DNA of 64,000 bases. Source: Pezizomycotina sp. ARF18. Taxonomy: Eukaryota; Ascomycota. Positions within the stretch are counted from its first letter, which is position 1, and every line of letters begins with the position of its first letter. The notes under the pieces were generated by a model. That model was not told the DNA's origin. It saw nothing but the letters and a program-made list of their open reading frames with translations, and made no database searches. The DNA lies in NCBI GenBank assembly GCA_002224055.1, contig AZLU01000166.1, positions 28,613 to 92,612 of the forward strand, written 5' to 3'. Position numbers and translations under genes: made by a program. Shown in pieces: positions 36,129 to 47,101 of this stretch.

Positions 36129-37440
36129 TTGAGCGAAATAAAATACGATCCCCCAAACCCAACAAAAAACAAGCCTTCTTTCTTCCAGGAAGCTCGAACC
36201 CCCCGACATCCTTCCAAGATTCAAGCCAAAGGTCTCCTCCTCCAACCAACCCTCCAGCTACATCGAACCCGAAGACTCCTCCGCCTCCGACTCCGCCGTC
36301 TCCGACCTCGACTCCCTCTACCGACGCCGAACCGCCTCCATGACCGAAACGCTCGCGTCGAAATGGACGAAATACAAGTACTACCACGGCCGGCGCTACG
36401 CGCTCACGACTCCGAGGGGCAATAGTCCCCAACGATGAGATACAGCAGGATCAGCTGGATATCATCATGAAGTATACTTGAGGCGAAGGGAGGGGATATG
36501 TTCGGGCGCCGATCGGGGAGAACCGCAGAGATGATGTGGGCACGGGGACGGGGATTTGGCGATGCAGGTTGTGATGTATCCCAGCGCGGCGGTTATCGGG
36601 ACGATATTTCGCCGATCAGCCGGAGTGGTAAGTGAACCTATGATTACCATCTCGTCGCGATCGGACGTAGTTCACGGAGAAATAATTGTTGTTATCGGGC
36701 CATTTTTTTCCTTTGACAATGTAACTAACGATGGATTTTTTTTGTTTAGGTTCCCACAACTGCAGCTTCGAAGTCAACGACTTCAACGAAGCCTCCTGGT
36801 CCTACAAGCCCAACACCTTCGACCTGGTCCACCCCGCGCCTCCACTCCAACGTAAACAACTGGCAGCAATTCGCAAAGTCCGCTTTCCACATCCTCAAAC
36901 CGGGAGGATACCTCGAAGTATGCGGCGAAGTAGCAGAAATGCGCTGCGACGACAACACCCTCCCTCGGACTCCCCTTTACACTTATGGATGAAATGCGCG
37001 AAAGAAGGAACGGACAAGATCGGTAAACCGATGTGGTCACACGATAAATCGAGCAGGCGTGTAGAGATGCCGGGTTTGATATGACGACATCAAGCAGGAC
37101 GTTCGTGAAGGTGCCTATTGGGACGTGGCCGAAGGATAAGAAGCTGAAGGAACTTGTGGGTATGCTCTCGTGGGGATTATACAGGTGTTGAGGGTATATG
37201 ATCGCGCTGTATACGGGATTGTTGGACTGGAAGGAGGACGTGAGGAAGCATATGGGCGAGGTTATTAGGGCGCTGAAGGATAGGAAGAGCCATGTTTATT
37301 TGAGGTACCACCAGTTACCTATGAAGCCGCTGGACGCGGTGAGGCGCCGGGGAGCAAGACGAGCGATACGGTGGGGCCTAGTTCGCCATGAAGCGGATAG
37401 GATAGAGGTAGGAAAGGTGGCGTTTCACGCGTGTAGATGA
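36129..37440 (+). CDS. LaeA-like class I SAM-dependent methyltransferase, frame-broken
   Basis: The N-terminal part is Ser/Asp-rich (EPEDSSASDSAVSDLDSLYR) and leads into LASKWTKYKYYHGRRYAL, the usual start of this family. DDVGTGTGIW at 36530-36559 is the SAM-binding motif I. It is followed by AMQVVMYPSAAVIG and, after an intron (about 36627-36750, ending TTGTTTAG), by NCSFEVNDFNEASWSYKPNT with FDLVH. Next come SNVNNWQQFAKSAFHILKPG and GYLEVCGEVAEMRCDD (motifs for the catalytic core), then SWGLYR, IALYTGLLDWKEDVRKHMGE and HVYLRYHQ near the C-terminus. Most of the ~330-residue fold is present but spread over all three frames, with at least six one-base changes. Relatives include secondary-metabolism and development regulators; substrate unknown. 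The start is uncertain (no good ATG before 36340). Confidence 0.72.
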
Positions 37441-38479
37441 ATGATTTAGGTGGATTAGAATGTTTCATACTTTTTGCACTTTTTGTGTGCGTGTCTGCGT
37501 TGTTATAGTTGCTGATAGCTTAGCTTGCCTTTAACTGCTTTCATTGGCTTTTGTTCTTTCTTTCTACTTTTTTTTTCTCCCTCCCTACGACCTGTCTATA
37601 TTACCCATTCAAACGGTTTGTGATGTTTCTTTTCCTCTTTGACTCGTTAGACGTACTTTCCCTTTCATAGCAGTTTTATGAATATTACCTACCTTCCTGC
37701 TAGGCAGTCTTTTTTTTTTTTTTTTTTTTTTTATTTATTCTACGTTCGTCAACCTTCGAATAACCTAAATCTCGAGATCATGTCTCCTGGTTCGGGGGAA
37801 GCGGTCAGTTCTTGATATTAATATTATAATCTTCTCTTTTCTTCTCTTTTCTATTTTTCTCCGAGTTTCTTCCAGTTGCCATACCTTTGTAGGAATCCTC
37901 CCCAGCCAAGCAGTGTTTTTTTTTTCTCTAAAGAATAGTCAAGTTCAAAGTTATAGCACAACCATCTCCTAAGAGGAGCAATGACGTGGATGCATCGTAT
38001 TGGGTATCCAGGGAGTAGATTCTGCCAGTTTGTACCACAGCCCCCAAGATCACGAGGTTGTAATATATGTTTTCGTGAGTTTAGGAGTCGGCCCTAAAGA
38101 TGGTTAAGCCGACGAGTGACCGATCTTTCGAAAATTTCCCGTAGGTAGTACTATGGCTCTCATTGTCCTCTGCTGCAAGTAACATCTCGAAGAAATCGTT
38201 GCTTCGAAAGAGCATTTCATTTTACACCCTTTCACCTATTGGGGTTTTAATTATCGAGGAGGAGAGACCGATTGCTGATATATAAAAGATTCGTCTGTCT
38301 CCATCCCTTTTGCTTCCTCTCTGCGAGTCATCACACGGGGGTCCTCTTCAAAACAACGAACTGCAAACGTCTCTCGAGATCACAATAATTATTTAGCTCT
38401 TCTCAATCTTATATTCCCCCCCCCCCCAAATCAATCCGATAATCCTACATTTACCTCTCCCAACAAAAGTCCTAAAACA
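37441..38479. other. Intergenic with T23 and C12 tracts
   Basis: T-rich 3' flank of the methyltransferase, with a 23-base T run at 37710-37732 and a 12-base C run at 38416-38427. No gene-like frame. Confidence 0.55.
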
Positions 38480-38851
38480 ATCGTTCGCAGCATCATACCC
38501 GCCGAAGCAACCGCCGGAATCGAGGTCGAAGAGCGGCTACGCCTTCTTTACCGCTAGCGCTCGTGCCAAGCAAGCTATTCTAGCTCCCAAGGCGAGCTAC
38601 CGCGTTCAGCAGCAAGCCGAAGAATCCCGTACAGTCGGAACTCCTCGTGGCGGAGGCCGGCGCTACACCGGCGTCCGTGCCGAAGCGTACCTGAGCTCAA
38701 GGAAGACCCCTCGGAAAGAGTCAAGGTCGGAATCGCGGTGGACACGGCCCCGTGGGCAATCAAGAACGACAGCGTCAAGGCTGAATTCTTGGGGACGGGG
38801 AATTAGCATTGGTAGGGAGGTTGGGGATGGAGATTTTAGGGCGGCGAGATA
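38480..38851 (+). CDS. Small basic protein without a start codon (unrecognised)
   Basis: A plus-strand frame open from about 38450 to a TAA at 38849-38851 reads SGYAFFTASARAKQAILAPK, ASYRVQQQAEESRTV, GGGRRYTGVRAEAYLSS and a basic tail. Composition and phrasing look like a real small fungal protein of about 110-120 residues. There is no ATG in the frame. A CAACAAAAGTCC context at 38461-38472 looks like a Kozak-type leader in which the start is damaged. A second frame also reads convincingly at the end (DPSERVKVGIAVDTAPWAIK, stop at 38804-38806), so a frame change near 38700 is possible and the true C-terminus is unclear. Confidence 0.35.
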
Positions 38852-39165
38852 ACGCTGAAAGCTCTGGTGAATATAAGGCCGTCTACTACGTGGAAGTTTT
38901 CTTTTTTTTTCTTTTTTCTTTTTTTTGTATATAAGAGGCAAAGTAACGCCATTGTTTATTTGTTTATTTATTTATTATTTAACGTCCCTTGTTTACCACT
39001 GGGAATAGACCTTGTCGGAAACTGCTGCAACTGAAGCTCCCATGGTGCTGTAGCTTTCTCTTCATCGTCTTGATAATAAAGGAGAGCGAGCGGCGCGGAG
39101 ATCCCTTTTCCTCTTCGTAAATCATTATAAGAGGGTTCTGGAAGCCAACACTTGAAGCGCAAAAG

Positions 39166-39200
<35 letters not shown>

Positions 39201-39305
39201 GATTACATAACAACGCACCCATCCACCGGCTCCTCTCCTCCACCCTCCCCGCCTCCCTCCTCTCCTCGCCTCCCCACCGTCACCAAATCCTCCAAAATAT
39301 ATGAT
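38852..39305. other. Intergenic with a 33-base poly(A) tract
   Basis: Between the small ORF and the convergent DUF6604 gene. It holds T-rich tracts near 38900-38926 and A33 at 39166-39198, the longest mononucleotide run in the window. Confidence 0.6.
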
Positions 39306-42187
39306 TCATAAACCCCGCCCTCGGATTCTCAAATTCCGCCCCCATAACCCCCAGCACTCCTCATCCCTTTCCTTCAGCACCATACTCGCAAAACTGGCTC
39401 TCTTCTCCCTCATCAGCTGCCAGTTATCCTCGTAGCACTCTTTATATATACCATTACCAGATTCCTCAATCGGTCTCGATGGCGACCAGAGCATGTAGAA
39501 GCGGACGGTCACCCAGAGGAGGTTTAATGAGGAGAGCGGCCGGTCGCCGGACACGTCGCTCTCGAGGTCGAGTTTTAGGCAGGTTAGGAGGACGTCCGGT
39601 GAGAGCAGCGAGGAGGACGAGGAGGTGTGGTGGAGGAAGGGAAGATCCTGTCGTCGGTCCATTTACTACCCTTTGGTAAATCCGGCGTTTCGTTTTGTGG
39701 GAGGTGTTTCCGACTTGTTCCATCATACGGGCCGCCGCCGCTTTCGAACCGCGGGAGCTGCTGATGCCGTGTAGTAAGTGCCGTTGCATTTCCACCATTT
39801 CGTCGTCGCTCAGTTGTCCTCGGCGCGCATCCGGCGTACGATGTCTGTTCTTCCAGCTTTATTTTACCGGTTTCTTCATCGACCGTATACCTCGCTTCGC
39901 ACAACCTTAGCGCGGCGAGGCAGGACGTCACGGGAATGTCCTTCTCCGGAATCCTCGTAACATCCCACCCCGCCTCCCTATAAAGCAACAAATTCGACTT
40001 CCTCTTGAAGAACTTATTCGCTTCCAAGTCAAGTAGCTCGTGTATATTCCCCCCTTCCTCGCTTTAATAACCTGCGAACGTTCCTTCGTTTGTTTACGGC
40101 CCATTGGTTCCATAGTGCGTTTACCAGCGCGTCGTGGAAGTCTGTTGTTGGTGATTTTCCGTCGGAGAGAAGACGTCCGGGTATAAATCTCCTAGCGTGG
40201 CGTATAAACCGACCGGTTCGGCGATGTACTCCATCTGCACGAGCGCGTTGTGGAGGTGTACTAGTAGGGAACGGCTCCGGTATCACGTCCCATATCTTCA
40301 TTCCTAGCCTGTAACTCAACTCCAACGCCTCCGATAGCCCCGCGCCGCATAGAAACGGGAGTACTCCATAGCCCGTTCGCGTCCGTGTCGGAGAAGCGCG
40401 ATGGCGGTATCGTGTCTAGTCCGTACTTGTATTTACTCTCCCCCAACAATTTATGAAATCGTACTGCGTACCTTCCAGCAAATCGTCGATGTTCTTGTAC
40501 CGGTGGGGTTCGCCGTACATCGCCGCGGAATCCTTCGTTAGTATTTGACGGAGGAACGTCGACGGCTTGTAAGTATCCGTGCCCGGAGCGCTCGTTCTTT
40601 CGGTCCAGGAACAAATCCACGTCGCGCCTTGGGAGAAACTTCCGCGGTGGAGGGGAGAGTATGTGGCCCCGGAGGAGGAGTTGTACCAGCCGCGTGACAC
40701 GGTGAAGGACTCGACGATGCACTGCAGTTGGAATACTAAATGGGTAGTATTTTCTTCCGGGTCGCTTCCGTTGTTAGAGTGCTGGATTTTTGCATAGCTA
40801 ACGTGGTTATTTCGCCTGCGGAATTCGTTTAGTCCGAAGAGTCGACGGTGTTCGTCCCACGGACCTGCAGGAGACCAATCTACTTTTTCGTAGAGGTGTT
40901 GTTCTCCTTTTAGGGTGTTACGTTGTACTACTATCGCGGAGAAGAGGTTTACGAGGTCGTAGAGCCAGTTATCGTGTATGCTCTGCGCCACTTTATCCTT
41001 TCGTCCTTGGTCATCCGTTGGAGGTCGGCGTCAGGCTTCCAGTCTTTTATTTGGGGCAGGAGGACTTCGTCGGCTTTCCAGTACGCGTCTTTTGGAAATC
41101 CGTGAGAAATCGAGGAGGTCGTTATACGCGTGTACCATCAACTCCTCCTTAATATCCACCTTGATCTCCTTAACCACCTCCGGCTTCGAATTTACCAACC
41201 CCGGCGGTCCCTCCGGTATCTTATACAAACTCATCGAAAAACATCCCCATACTCTTCTCCACGTCCCCCCTCGTGATCGTGTTCATTATCGTTTCGTAGG
41301 AGTCATGTCCACCGTCGAAGTCGACGAATACCTCCGACGCGAACGGCGGACTGTTGCGATGGCGACGTTCGAGAGCGTACCCGCGACGGCGGAGTTTAGT
41401 TTTCGTAGGCGACTTCGCGCCAGACGTCCGTACGGCAGAGCGGAGTTGGGACCATTCTTTTGTTATGGCGTAGCAGGCCATTAGGTATTCCGTGATAACG
41501 CCGTCGGTGTCTTCGATTATTTTGTAGGATTCGAGGGGGATGTCGTCTAGTGAAGCTTCCTTTGCTGCTTCTTCCGTGATTGGTTTCTTTGGTTTCTTCT
41601 GTTTCTTCCCTTTGCGTCCTTTCTTACCGCCTTTTTTACCCTTCGCGCCAACCGCGTTGTACTTTCCTCACGACTTCACTGGAATATCCTCCTCCTCCTC
41701 TTTCTTCTTCATCCTCACTATCCCCCTCGTCGCCGTGGACGTTTAACCCAGCGAATTTATTCATCATAACCAACTCTTCCACATCCCCCTTTCCTCCTCC
41801 TCCCCCACATCCTCCTCTTTCCCTCCTAACACCTCCAACGCCCTCTTCAGCGCGTCGATGAAATGCTTATGCGACGCGTTACTCCTCTTCATTCCTCATC
41901 TTCACCTGCCGCGCGTTGGAATAGCTCATTGAACACCGTCCTCGCGCGTATACGGAACGAAACAAGCCGTGGATAGGGACGTATAGGTGATATGTGAGAG
42001 GAGATTAGCTGTGAGAGCGTGATGATTTCGGCGACTGTGACGGTGCCTGTTGTGTTGGCAGTAGTTGTGCAAGTTGTGGAGGGGAGGTTTTTGATGATGG
42101 AGTTTGATGTTTGGATTAGCCAGTAGAGGAGGCGGATGTGTTCGCGCTTGTAGGAGAGTAGGAGTTGTTGAGGGGTGGGTTGGCCAT
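39306..42187 (-). CDS. DUF6604-domain protein, frame-broken
   Basis: Minus strand, from about 42187. The N-terminal region reads LLLSYKREHIRLLYWLIQTS, NSIIKNLPSTT, VTVAEIITLSQLISSHI and, after further frame changes, RSNASHKHFIDALKRALEVL, followed by a Lys-rich linker and TEYLMACYAITKEWSQLRS, FVDFDGGHDSYETIMNTITR and GDVEKSMGMFFDEF. This is the order of the DUF6604 domain, which begins large fungal proteins of unknown role. The body continues with DNWLYDLVNLFSAIVVQRNT, WSPAGPWDEHRRLFGLNEFR, VFQLQCIVESFTVSRGWYNS and NKFFKRKSNLLLYREAGWDV, and ends FASMVLKERDEECWGLWGRN at 39306. Length of about 900 codons fits the family. At least ten single-base frame changes are present and no introns are obvious. 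An ATG at 42187 is available but out of frame with the next segment. Confidence 0.68.
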
Positions 42188-42441
42188 GTCTGTGATTGCT
42201 GGTAGTAGTTGGTCGATGGTTGGTAGTTGGTGGTGGTGTTTGATGATGGTGTTTGGTGTTTGTGGTGAGGAGGGTTGGTTATTGTTCGAGGTTGAAGTTG
42301 GAGGTTGGTGATGAGGAAAAAAAAAAAAAAAAAAAAAAAAATGGACGCTAAAATTAATTTGCTTATGTAACGACCGAAAAAAAAAAAAAAAAAAAGAGGA
42401 AAAAGGAAGAAAGAAAAGTTTTTCTTCTGTTCATTAGCTCC

Positions 42442-42477
42442 TGTTCTGCTAGATCCATCTGTTCTGCTAGATCCATC
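42442..42477. repeat. 18-bp perfect tandem pair
   Basis: TGTTCTGCTAGATCCATC occurs at 42442-42459 and again immediately at 42460-42477. Just two units, outside any gene. Confidence 0.85.
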
Positions 42478-42639
42478 TGCTCTCCAAGTTCCTAGCTTTT
42501 ACTGCTTGCTTATTAAAGTAAGTAGTTGCATGAGCAGCTGGCATCACAACTTACAAGGCGGTGGCAACGGCGGCCAGCGTGTTAGGACGATAATGCCACA
42601 CCCCAAAAATCCGAGTATTTTCGCATTTTTAACGTGTAA

Positions 42640-42900
42640 TTTCGCTTAAAAAAATTTGCGTCTCCGAATAAAAATTATAATATTTTAAGTAAAAAACTAT
42701 TAAAATTAAAGATAAAAATTATTACGACATATATCAATCCAAGCTCAAGCTTTATATAGTAAAATATATGAAATAAATAAGGCCTTATATTATATAATTA
42801 TTATTTCTATTACGTTTAGTAGTTAAAAACCTATAAAAAATTTTTTTACAATAGATGGTAAGTTCGCATGTAAGAATTTTTTTTTTTTTTAAAAAAAAGT
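42640..42900. other. Extremely AT-rich island
   Basis: Almost all A/T with very frequent TA and AA/TT dinucleotides (ATAAAAATTATAATATTTTA-like). This pattern is typical of DNA mutated by repeat-induced point mutation or of an old decayed repeat, but no element ends can be recognised. Confidence 0.5.
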
Positions 42901-43238
42901 AGCGAAATTGTGTTTGGTGAGGCTATTTAAAAAGGGAATTGTAAGTGGTGTGGTCTATTATGGTTGGCGTTTAATAGCGTGTGCTTCGAGTGAACAGTTC
43001 TTGACCGTAGTGTTATCCAAGGGAGCACTAAGCCTGATTCCCTCAAAATCTCTCCTTTTTTCTTCTCCTTCATCGAAGTCACAGGCTTGCTTGAAGCCAC
43101 GCTAAATCAGATACCATCGGATCAGATAATAGCGCGAATGGCGATGTAAAGAAACTGTAATGCTCCTTCTTGTGGTGAAATGGGTCATTGATTGCTGTGC
43201 TTTCCCCATGGGTCCATTGTAAAGGTTATTTCACTGAC

Positions 43239-43241
<3 letters not shown>

Positions 43242-43272
<31 letters not shown>

Positions 43273-43352
43273 TTGATATTTGGTATTTGATATTTGATAT
43301 TTGATATTTGATATTTGATATTGATATTTGATATTTGATACTGTATTTGATA
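43242..43352. repeat. T28 tract followed by (TTTGATA)n heptanucleotide microsatellite
   Basis: T28 at 43242-43269 runs into about eleven copies of a TTTGATA/TTGATAT unit from 43271 to 43352, with units of 6 or 9 bases at a few points. It is non-coding. Confidence 0.85.
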
Positions 43353-44221
43353 TTTTTTTTTATTACTTATTTATTTCGTTTTTTCGTTTTTTAGTTTTTG
43401 TCTCATGCGTAACTCTTTGCCAGTATTTTCAGGAAGAGTGATAAGCGTGGTGTCAGCAAATTCGCTGCTTAGGAAGAATGAGTCTGTAGAAGCCATATAA
43501 ACCGGCTGAGTGATTTACACCTTGGACGAGTGTTGCGCGGGAACTAATGGAAACGATCGCCGATGACTTCGTTACAGAACGCTCGTTCCTCAACGGTAGG
43601 ATGCCATCGTTACCTGTGCTGACGGAGAATAGGCAAGCGCCCTACAACCCGTTGAACGTAGCCTCGGGAGGGTGCCGGTATACAAGCTGCAGGAGGCGGC
43701 AATGGAGTGAGTCTACGAAGCTCTATCTATAGTTGCAAAAATAAGGTGTCGAAGGATCTCTTTTACAGCGCCACCTCTGCGTTTGTCGCTCTAGGACTGT
43801 GGCCACGTAGCCGGGAGTCTGTTCAATCCGCGAGCCGGCGGGGCTCTTGTGATAAGGAGATCATCAAGCAAGGGGAAGTTCGTGTAGGCATACAGAAGAG
43901 TCAGAGTTTAAATGGACATGCCATGATAATTCAGTATAGTTCTCAGACGGATTCACGGTCCAGACCTGGGATTTTCTTTTTTAGTAGACTAGGTTATCTT
44001 GGTTTCAAACAGGATCAGGTATAACAGGAAGCTGTACGTTACTCTTGCTTCAAGAGGCTCATATCTTTTTTTTTTTCTCGATGTTGAAATGAGAAAGCCA
44101 AGGATATCTGACACGCCGGACGATATTCTGCCAAATTCCCCGTCGAAGTTTTTCAAAGATGAAAGTAACAAGCGCATGGAGCTGACTGTTGGCATGAAAA
44201 TCTCCAGAGGCTATTTCCGAT

Positions 44222-47101
44222 TTAAGCGTAAATCCTAGGGTTTCCTGGAGCATTCTTTCTTCTGTTGACACTTTTTTGCCGGACAAAACCTCTGGCAGGA
44301 GGTATCCTCGGGGTATGGCTGGCGGGCTGCAGAGATTTGGATACCACCGGATGAGTTAAAATTCTGAGATATCCCACCCGATGCCTTCGCCGTGAGCTCG
44401 AGGCGACTAAGATAGCTTCCAAAGTCCTTGGGTCCATCGGGCCGAACCAGTTTTCGGAGACCTTCAGGGCGTAGTGCGAGAGGGGCCTCGCATAAAGCAC
44501 CAGTCCGCGTTCGTTCAAGACCGACACCACATCGGCTATGACCCTTAAGGTTTGAGGATGTTCGTAACCGTAAACGCTGGTCAACATAATCATACCCTTA
44601 TGGTGGTACTCGAGGGCTTCGTGTAGTTTTCCGTTGGGAGCTCAGCAGGGCCAGCGACTGGAAAAACTTGAACGCCCCGACCTGATCACTAGGGTATAAT
44701 TTCTCGCGCGTTTGAGAGATCCTGGAGAAGTTGGCGTCCAGCTCTTCGGCATTGGCATTCGCAGATTCCCCCTGGAGAATGCTAGTCCGGTTAAGGCGGT
44801 AGTGGATTTCCAAGTTCAGAGGATCGCTGGGGTGCAACCGAAGGTGGTTCTCGACAATGTTTCTAGATTCATTCAGGATGGTGAATGCTTCTTCGAAAAA
44901 ACCCAAGTAAGGAAGGCTCCTGGATAGTTGCACAATGGCCCAAAGTCCATCTACACCTTGATGAATATGCCGATAGATCCCAGTCCCGTAAAATTCGGAC
45001 CGCCTCTCGTACAAGGATTTAGCCAGCTGGGTAGCTCTGAGGACGTTCCCCTCCAAGTTGTAAACCTCCAGGGCGATCAGTAAGGTCCTGAGGGTTAGTG
45101 TATCCAGCATGTCGGTGTAGATGATTGGCGTAGCATCAGTTCGTCGAACGAATCAGCAGAAGAAGCTGCTGCTTTCCAAATCGGTTCCCATATTTTGTCT
45201 AGGTGATAATTCCCGAGGTAGGTGGAAGCGAGTTCGTAGTAGGTCCAGCGGGTATCCAGGGCATCGCGACCGAGGTAACTTCATACTTTTGGGCGGTATA
45301 GCTGAAGACGTCTTGGGCTTCGTCCAAGCGGTACATGGACCGAAAGATGCAGCCCATTAGCCGTTGGGCTTTGAGTGACCACTCGTGATCACGACCTAGT
45401 CTCTGGTAAAAGATTTCTAGACTCCTTTCTAGGGTTTCCATGGCTAGGGAATACTCAAATGAGTGTACTGGGCCGATGCAATGTGATATTGCATCATTGC
45501 TTCTTGCACTTCCAAAGTTTCCCACGATGTTACATTTACCGCCTGGTTCGCGAAATCAAATTCGCGCGATGCGGAGCACGACTTCAAGTCGCCTACAGAA
45601 TTCGCTTCGACCACCGCCGAGGCACCCGCTTGTGATCCGCTTTGAGACTTTATCAAAACGCTCAGATACCGATGCTATCAAATCGAAGTCTAGCGAATAC
45701 CCCCCGTCGGCCAACGCGTCTTTGGTGGTCGCAAAGATTCCTACTGCGTAGTTCTCTCTCTTATCATCTTCGTCTTTAATAACGGGCTCATCATTGCAAC
45801 ACGCGTTCAGATCAGGACCGTCATTAGCATTTGCTACATCGAGAAAATTTAGCCCCGTTTCGCCTAATAGTGTGCATTCCTCCCTGGTACCGATCGGTGG
45901 TTAATTTCAGAGCATTCCACCTTGAAGAGTAAGAGGCGGTACTGTGCTCGCGAGAAGAACGGACGTACTTTATCTGGATATCCTTGTTCTCAATAAAGGC
46001 CTCGACCAAGCTATACACAGGGCCCTCCATAGCGGTTGCCCGCTCCCAATCTCCGAGAATTGAAACTCGGCGAACCATTCGTCGTCCGTCATTTCTTATC
46101 ATTCATGCCCGGGTACTGATAGTCAATTGCTATATCTATAGCCGAGTAGCTTCTCGGCGGCAATCTCGGTTGGATCCGACTTTTTCTGGGCTTTAAAAGT
46201 GGAAGTTTCGACATCATCGTCCGGCGGATCAGGACAGTCCGCGACTTCTGTGCGAAGCTGTTCCGGCCAATCCTTGGCCTTCGGTAGCTCGACGAAGCCA
46301 TCGCCGTCGACGAGACTGAAGTCTAAAAATTCCGCCCAGAGGTCTTCATCAATCAGACTTGATACTGAAGCGGGTCCTGTAGGCGGCGACGGTGGGGGTG
46401 ATATGACAACAATCTCATCAGACCTCGGAGGGCCGGATGGCGTGTCCAGAGGAGGGGATGGTAATGGCGTTATTGCGACAATCCCACAGGGACTAAGCGG
46501 CTCGGTTGACGATACGGCTGTTCGAACAAGAGACGCGGTCGTTTTGGTCAGTATAGTTTCACCGCAGTAAATCCATTTAACTGTGCCCGGGTGTTGATGT
46601 TCATCTGGTGACTTACCTTCATATCTATCCCGCCGTTCCCACGCCCTTGACACTTTCTTGCAGTCAATGTTACCGCCTTGGAAGTATTTGAAGGTAGGAA
46701 TTCGGCCCCACGTTTCAATATCTGCTGAATTATATCGCACTTGCTTCGTGGTGAAATTCCGCTTGTCCCCCAGCGCATGAGGTAATGTTTGTATTGTGAG
46801 ATGCTAATTGCGTTCATCCTACCATAAGCTCATGTTGAAAAGGGCCCTGCGACCGCAGGTGGCAAAAGCGGAAAGGCAAAGGACAAGGAAGAGGAAACCT
46901 TCGAGCAACTTACGAAGCTTCCAAGCCATATTCCTTTAACATGATCTCGCGTATATCCAAAAGCCGCTGGTTTTGCTTCCTCAGCTCTAGTATCCTGTGC
47001 TTGTATTCGGACCAGCCCTCGCTCCGTGTATATTTCCTCTTCCTCGCCGAAGGTGTATCTACCGTCACCGGCTGTGCCCACTGTATGCCCGTCGAGTTCA
47101 T
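44222..47101 (-). CDS. Clr5-domain protein with C-terminal TPR repeats, frame-broken
   Basis: The ATG at 47101 precedes SARKRKYTRSEGWSEYKHRI, LELRKQNQRLLDIREIMLKE and YGLEAS, the Clr5 domain (a Myb-like DNA-binding fold at protein N-termini). An intron at about 46816-46911 separates it from ISQYKHYLMRWG, then DKRNFTTKQVRYNSADIETW follows after a frame change at a five-base G run (46767-46771). Another GT donor follows RDRYE near 46612. A long Pro/Asp-rich middle (PLPSPPLDTPSGPPRSDEIV, EDLWAEFLDFSLVDGDGFVE) leads to TPR repeats: SLEIFYQRLGRDHEWSLKAQ, GCIFRSMYRLDEAQDVFSYT, TLRTLLIALEVYNLEGNVLR, NGKLHEALEYHHKGMIMLTS, YGYEHPQTLRVIADVVSVLN and LYARPLSHYALKVSENWFGP. Clr5-TPR proteins are presumed nuclear regulators. 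A relative enters at the right edge. Frame changes near 46767, 45900-45700, 45200 and 44630. Confidence 0.68.

Larger units (their letters stand above)
42188..44221. other. Gene-free, very AT-rich, many simple repeats
   Basis: Contains A25 (42317-42341), A19 (42377-42395), an 18-bp tandem pair (42442-42477), an extremely AT-rich island (about 42640-42900), T28 plus a heptanucleotide repeat (43242-43352), and weak plus-strand frames at 43547-44024 that I cannot support as genes. Confidence 0.6.
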
